Part shown: piece by piece, positions 59,935 through 64,000 of the stretch
How positions within the stretch are numbered: position 1 is the stretch's first letter
Layout: the number at the start of each line of letters is the position of its first letter
NCBI RefSeq assembly: GCF_020080835.1
Contig: NC_058165.1
Location: forward strand, 10,175,813-10,239,812
Direction: 5' to 3'
DNA from: Cotesia glomerata
Lineage: Eukaryota > Arthropoda > Insecta > Hymenoptera > Braconidae
Length of the DNA: 64,000 bases
Position numbers and translations under genes: made by a program
Notes under the pieces: generated by a model
What the model saw: only the letters and a program-made list of their open reading frames with translations
Database searches by the model: none
Told to the model about the DNA's origin: nothing

Positions 59935-60631
59935 GGTAATTATTAATGATATTATCACTCGCGTTTAGATGTAATTAATGTTTTAAAAGATAAAATTTAA
60001 TTAAAAAAAAAAAAATTAGGGATTTTTCATAAAATAAACTTCTTTCTAAAAATATAAGATAAAATTAAATTTATATTTAAAAAAAAATGAATTAAAATAA
60101 AACGATAATTGTAAATAAGAAATGTGAATAATAAATGATTAAATGTAGATTAAAATTGTAGCTATATTTAATTAAAATAGTAGATCAGGTCATATCAGAA
60201 AATTTTTCAGCAATATACTTCAATTTATATTTTCTTTCTACGTGATGATAAATGATATTTTTTCATTACTTATCCTTGTGATTAATGTTAATTTTTTGTA
60301 ATTATTCGAAAAATTATGTAAGATCTACTGTTAAAAATTAGTATTTAAATTTATATATTTGCATCATTATCCTCATTTTTTTTTTTTTAACTAACCCTTA
60401 AAAATCATTCGTCATTCCTATGTGCTGATAATTAATCATTACTTTTAATCTTATTTAATCAAGTGATAAATAATGCATATATAAGATGTGCAAACAAGTA
60501 CCCAAGCACCGTGTAAGCAAAAAAAGGCCATTCGGCAGCCGAAATGGAAGTAGATTTCACATAAAGTAAATTTTCATTATAAATATTAATAATAATTTAT
60601 TTATTTATTAATTATATAATGTGATTCAAAA
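59935..60631. promoter_or_regulatory. intergenic region between divergent RAD52-like and OTU genes
   Basis: A TATA-like GCATATATAAG at 60,475-60,486 lies ~150 bp before the OTU start codon and is oriented for it. The rest is AT-rich. The head-to-head layout would allow a shared promoter region. Confidence 0.4.
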
Positions 60632-61567
60632 ATGTGGCAAAATGTTCAAATGATTGAAATAAGAGTAAATTCGAATGTTATTCATTCAATTACTAATAAT
60701 TCTCAAAAAGAGAGCAACTATACTAATTTTCAGAGAAACACTACAATTATCACTGAAACGTTATCAAAGAAAGCAGAAGTAATTTTAAATCAAATTTATG
60801 GCAGCAAATCAAGTATCGAAATTAATGATATCGTGCGGAACTATCAAAAAACCATTTTAGAAATCAATAATAATTTTAAAAATATTTATGAATCAGATAA
60901 TAAAAATTTCATAATACAAAATTATCCTCAAAAAAAGAAAGTAAATTTTACAAGATTTCCAGAAATGATCTTAGATAATTTTTTTATTGATAACGTTGAA
61001 CCTGACGGAAATTGTTTCTTTCGAACAATTGCTGAACTGATTTTTAACGATGAAGAAAGGTTTTATGAAATCAAAATTTTCGTTATCAGTCACATTATAA
61101 TGAACTCTAATTTTTACCAAGTATTATGCACAACAAAAGTGATTGAAGTTAGAAAAGGTAATGATGATGACGATATAATAGATGACCCACACATAGATGA
61201 TTATCTGAGGATGATTGCTGGTGATGGAATTTGGAGTAACGAGGGATCAATTATTCCTTTTTGTGAAGCCTTAGAGACTAAACTGTGTATATTCATTGTC
61301 TCTGGCATCGCAGGAATACTGCAAGTACTTATGAAAGTGGAGCCTACAATTACAAAATCATCAAAAATAATGACAATAATCAACATGGATAATGTTCACT
61401 TCTATGTAAGTCGAATCAAAGATCATACTATGAGCGTGAATCAATTTTTAGAAGACAGTCAAGACTTTAATAATATAACGACTTTAGAATATAATATCAA
61501 ACAAACATTCGAAGAATCTTTAGTTCAATTTAATCAAATACAGGAGGAAGAAATGAAATTTCAATAA
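60632..61567 (+). CDS. OTU-family cysteine protease (putative deubiquitinase)
   Basis: An intact single-exon frame of 311 residues. The catalytic region begins at about 118: NVEPDGNCFFRTIAEL gives the OTU D-G-N-C-F-F-R-x-I box with Asp125 and nucleophile Cys128. A central helix region with MIAGDGIWSNEGSIIPFCEA follows, corresponding to the M-x-x-x-G-x-W-G/S...E-L/I-x-A-x-A segment. The final TIINMDNVHFYVSR supplies His256 in N-V-H-F/Y. OTU enzymes remove ubiquitin or ubiquitin-like chains. The ~115-residue N-terminus is Asn-rich with a possible coiled segment, and the C-terminus is Glu-rich; neither is recognised. OTU genes occur in hosts, in viruses and in some Helitron-type elements, so origin is open. 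The start is the first ATG after a TATA-like site; a nearby ATG at 60,650 is possible. Confidence 0.75.
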   Translation: MWQNVQMIEIRVNSNVIHSITNNSQKESNYTNFQRNTTIITETLSKKAEVILNQIYGSKSSIEINDIVRNYQKTILEINNNFKNIYESDNKNFIIQNYPQKKKVNFTRFPEMILDNFFIDNVEPDGNCFFRTIAELIFNDEERFYEIKIFVISHIIMNSNFYQVLCTTKVIEVRKGNDDDDIIDDPHIDDYLRMIAGDGIWSNEGSIIPFCEALETKLCIFIVSGIAGILQVLMKVEPTITKSSKIMTIINMDNVHFYVSRIKDHTMSVNQFLEDSQDFNNITTLEYNIKQTFEESLVQFNQIQEEEMKFQ

Positions 61568-61933
61568 TAATAAATATTAACATTATGTATTAAGCTTTTG
61601 ATGTATAAAACCGATAATTTTGATAAATAAAATATATAATAAACTAAGAATTGACTAATGAATTTTTGAAAAAATTTAAATGCTAACTAAAACGATAAAT
61701 ACAGTGAAAATTATGTACATAGAAAAATTTTTGAATAAACTATAGAAAATTTATGAAATTGAAAAAATTCAAAAATGAGATGATAAAAAAATAAAAGTAA
61801 CCAAAATAAATAAGATAGAAAAAAAGAAATTAGTTAAAAAAACACCAGACAAATAAGATTTTATTCGCAAAAATGACAAATACAAATTCAGGAATGGTCA
61901 CGTTTTTAATACACATAAATTTTATGTTCTTAT
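61568..61933. other. OTU gene 3' flank, AT-rich
   Basis: AATAAT/AATAAA signals at 61,565-61,635; nothing else recognised. Confidence 0.5.
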
Positions 61934-62385
61934 ATAGTGTCCCAGAAGTATCGGACGCCATTGTAGCATCTGATAAACAAAATAATTCTGAGACGAAAAG
62001 TCCTTAGCCATTTTTCAATCAGACGCATAGATAATTAATTATTAATTAAAATAACGTCCTTTTATGCGTTAGAGAGAGAGCACTAGTGTCAAGTCAAGTG
62101 CGTTCCAACGAAGATGCTTGCACGTGTGAATGTGTAAGTAAATATGTGTGACTACGTTAGCTATAGAAACTAGTTAGTCATACAGTTAGTTGTGTCTTTG
62201 TTTGGCACATATTTTACTGGACACTGGCGCTCTCTCTCTAACAAATAAAGAGACGTTATTTTTAATTAATAATTAATTATCTATGCGGTTAATTGAAAAA
62301 TGGCTAAGGACTTTTCGTCTCAGAATTATTTTTTTCATCAAATGCTACAATGGCGTCCGTGACTTTTGGGACACCCTGTATAGTA
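61934..62385. mobile_element. ~450-bp foldback MITE with GTGTCCCARAAGT ends
   Basis: TATAGTGTCCCAGAAGTATC and CGCCATTGTAGCAT at the left are mirrored by ATGCTACAATGGCG and TGACTTTTGGGACACC at the right. Inner arms AAGTCCTTAGCCATTTTTCA and GATAATTAATTATTAATTA are also inverted. Extended arms ~150 bp; no ORF. Confidence 0.8.
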
Positions 62386-62757
62386 TATTACGACCTAAGG
62401 CCAGAAAGTCGGTTTACTCCAGGAAGAGCGTACTTTCGGCTAAGAGAGCAAGAAAAATGAATTCTATTCTATATTGTTGAAAATAAAAAAAAAAAAATCA
62501 AATTTAACCTTAATGAAATGAAATTTAATAATAAACCAAATTACTAATAAACACGACAATAAAAACTCTTGGATTGTATTAATCATTTTGCCATGGTATA
62601 GGCCTACTGGGGACCCGCCATGTAAAAGAAAGGGAACGCGTCGTTTTACACAGTACCTCAAGGGTGATGCGGAAATCTGTGTCAAGACAGATTGACCGAC
62701 ACACGAATATGATAAAAGGTTACTTATAAGTACAATACAAATTGTAAAAAAAAAAAT
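62386..62757. other. spacer, nothing recognised
   Basis: Contains a GGCCAGAAAGTCGG...TACTTTCGGCT inverted pair near 62,400-62,445 and a less AT-rich patch at 62,590-62,705 without coding signal. Confidence 0.45.
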
Positions 62758-63169
62758 TGTTCAAAAGTTGCGTCATGAGGACAAATGCAATAGTTAGATT
62801 TCTATGAAATCTACTGAAAAACGACTGCAAAAGTAAAATTCCATTAAAAACCTACAGACGAATAGGTTATTTTCAGTTTAGGTAAATAAAATTACATAAA
62901 AATTGAAGCTTGTTTAATGGACTTTAAAATGATATTTACAAAAATTTGATAGGTTATTTCATTCAAAAGTTATGCGCGAAAGAATCAGCCAAAAAGTAAA
63001 TTTTTAGGATTTTGAAAATTTTGAAACCATATAATTTCTGAACTACTTGACCGATTAAGCTCATCTTTGAACTTGGCCTTGGTATTTGTCTAAAAATGAA
63101 GTATGTTGAGTTTGAAAAGGATCCATTAACAACTATAGACGCTATCGTCCGGATAAGCCGCGTTATATC

Positions 63170-63250
<81 letters not shown>

Positions 63251-64000
63251 CATACATATATAAACTTTTGAACTAATGGCATTTTCTGAACCAGCTTGAC
63301 GAACTAAGTCAGAAAATACCAAAATTTTTCAAAAGTTGCGTCATGAGGACAAATGCAATAGTTAGATTTCTATGAAATCTACTAAAAATTCCATTAAAAC
63401 CTACAGACGAATAGGTTATTTTCAGTTTAGGTAAATAAAATTACATGAAAATTGAAGCTTGTTTAATGGACTTTAAAATGATATTTACAAAAATTCGAGA
63501 GGTTATTTCATACAAAAGTTATGCGCGAAAGAATCAGCCAAAAAGTAAATTTTTAGGATTTTGAAAATTTTGAAACCATATAATTTCTGAACTACTTGAC
63601 CGATTAAGCTCATCTTTGAACTTGGCCTTGGTATTTGTCTAAAAATGAAGTATGTTGAGTTTGAAAAGGATCCATTAACAACTATAGACGCTATCGTCCG
63701 GATAAGCCGCGTTATATCGTATATATATATATATATATATATAAATACATACATATATAAACTTTTGAACTAATGGCATTTTCTGAACCAGCTTGACGAA
63801 CTAAGTCAGAAAATATCAAAATTTTTCAAAAGTTGCGTCATGAGGACAAATGCAATAGTTAGATTTCTATGAAATCTACTAAAAATTCCATTAAAAACCT
63901 ACAGACGAATAGGTTATTTTCAGTTTAGGTAAATAAAATTACATGAAAATTGAAGCTTGTTTAATGGACTTTAAAATGATATTTATAAAAATTCGAGAGG
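62758..64000. repeat. tandem array of ~500-570-bp units with (TA)n cores, running off the right edge
   Basis: CAAAAGTTGCGTCATGAGGA starts units at about 62,762, 63,330 and 63,827. Each unit includes AGTTATGCGCGAAAGAATCA, a CTACTTGACCGATTAAGCTC module, GACGCTATCGTCCGGATAAG and a (TA)n tract (63,170-63,245; 63,720-63,743). Unit length differs mainly by (TA)n length. Minus-strand frames shared by the copies follow the repeat and have no recognised domain. Confidence 0.85.

Noticed and set aside
63503..63754. Minus-strand ORF of 83 codons shared by array units
   Set aside because: Present only because the units are duplicated; it starts in (TA)n and has no domain.

Overview
The window is AT-rich eukaryotic DNA, probably from an insect and most likely a parasitoid (braconid-like) wasp. 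The reasons are the intron-bearing genes, a divergent ionotropic receptor (IR) of the insect chemosensory type, and insect transposon superfamilies (P, PIF/Harbinger, Kolobok/Mutator-like, Helitron, and R1-, I- and RTE-type LINEs). The species call is inference from sequence style. No rRNA gene, functional tRNA gene, CRISPR array or prokaryotic operon was seen.

Layout. 1-13 kb is a repeat field: a decayed pogo-type transposase tail, a tRNA-derived SINE with its target-site duplication (TSD), a 1.9-kb foldback element, a pair of inverted Helitron ends and an ~820-bp unit in three tandem copies. From 13,057 to 53,842 (+) lie the pieces of one IR gene. Three MITEs with TA target duplications sit inside its coding exons, and each MITE has itself been invaded. 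MITE A (13,448-38,390) holds about 24 kb of nested elements: an R1-type LINE, a tnp2-like transposase relic containing a Kolobok element, tandem Helitrons, LINE 3' ends and a two-gene Harbinger element. MITE B (39,649-45,609) holds a 5.2-kb I-type LINE. MITE C (45,725-53,001) holds a 5.9-kb P element with terminal inverted repeats (TIRs) of about 690 bp. Removing each MITE with one TA rejoins the reading frame exactly, but the gene also has frameshifts and is best called a pseudogene.

Beyond 54 kb: a very long (CA)n tract carries what looks like the 5' end of the R1-type LINE, next to an assembly gap. Two further MITEs and a Helitron 3' end follow. The only two intact-looking host-type genes are divergent: a three-exon RAD52-like gene (-, 59,389-59,934) and a single-exon OTU-family cysteine protease gene (+, 60,632-61,567). 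The window ends in a tandem array with (TA)n cores.

How the parts relate. Most of the window records insertions in order. The IR gene was hit by TA-MITEs, which then acted as harmless landing sites for larger elements. A target-preferring R1-clade LINE repeatedly used (CA)n tracts embedded in an abundant composite repeat. Family names rest on motifs read by eye; no database search was run.
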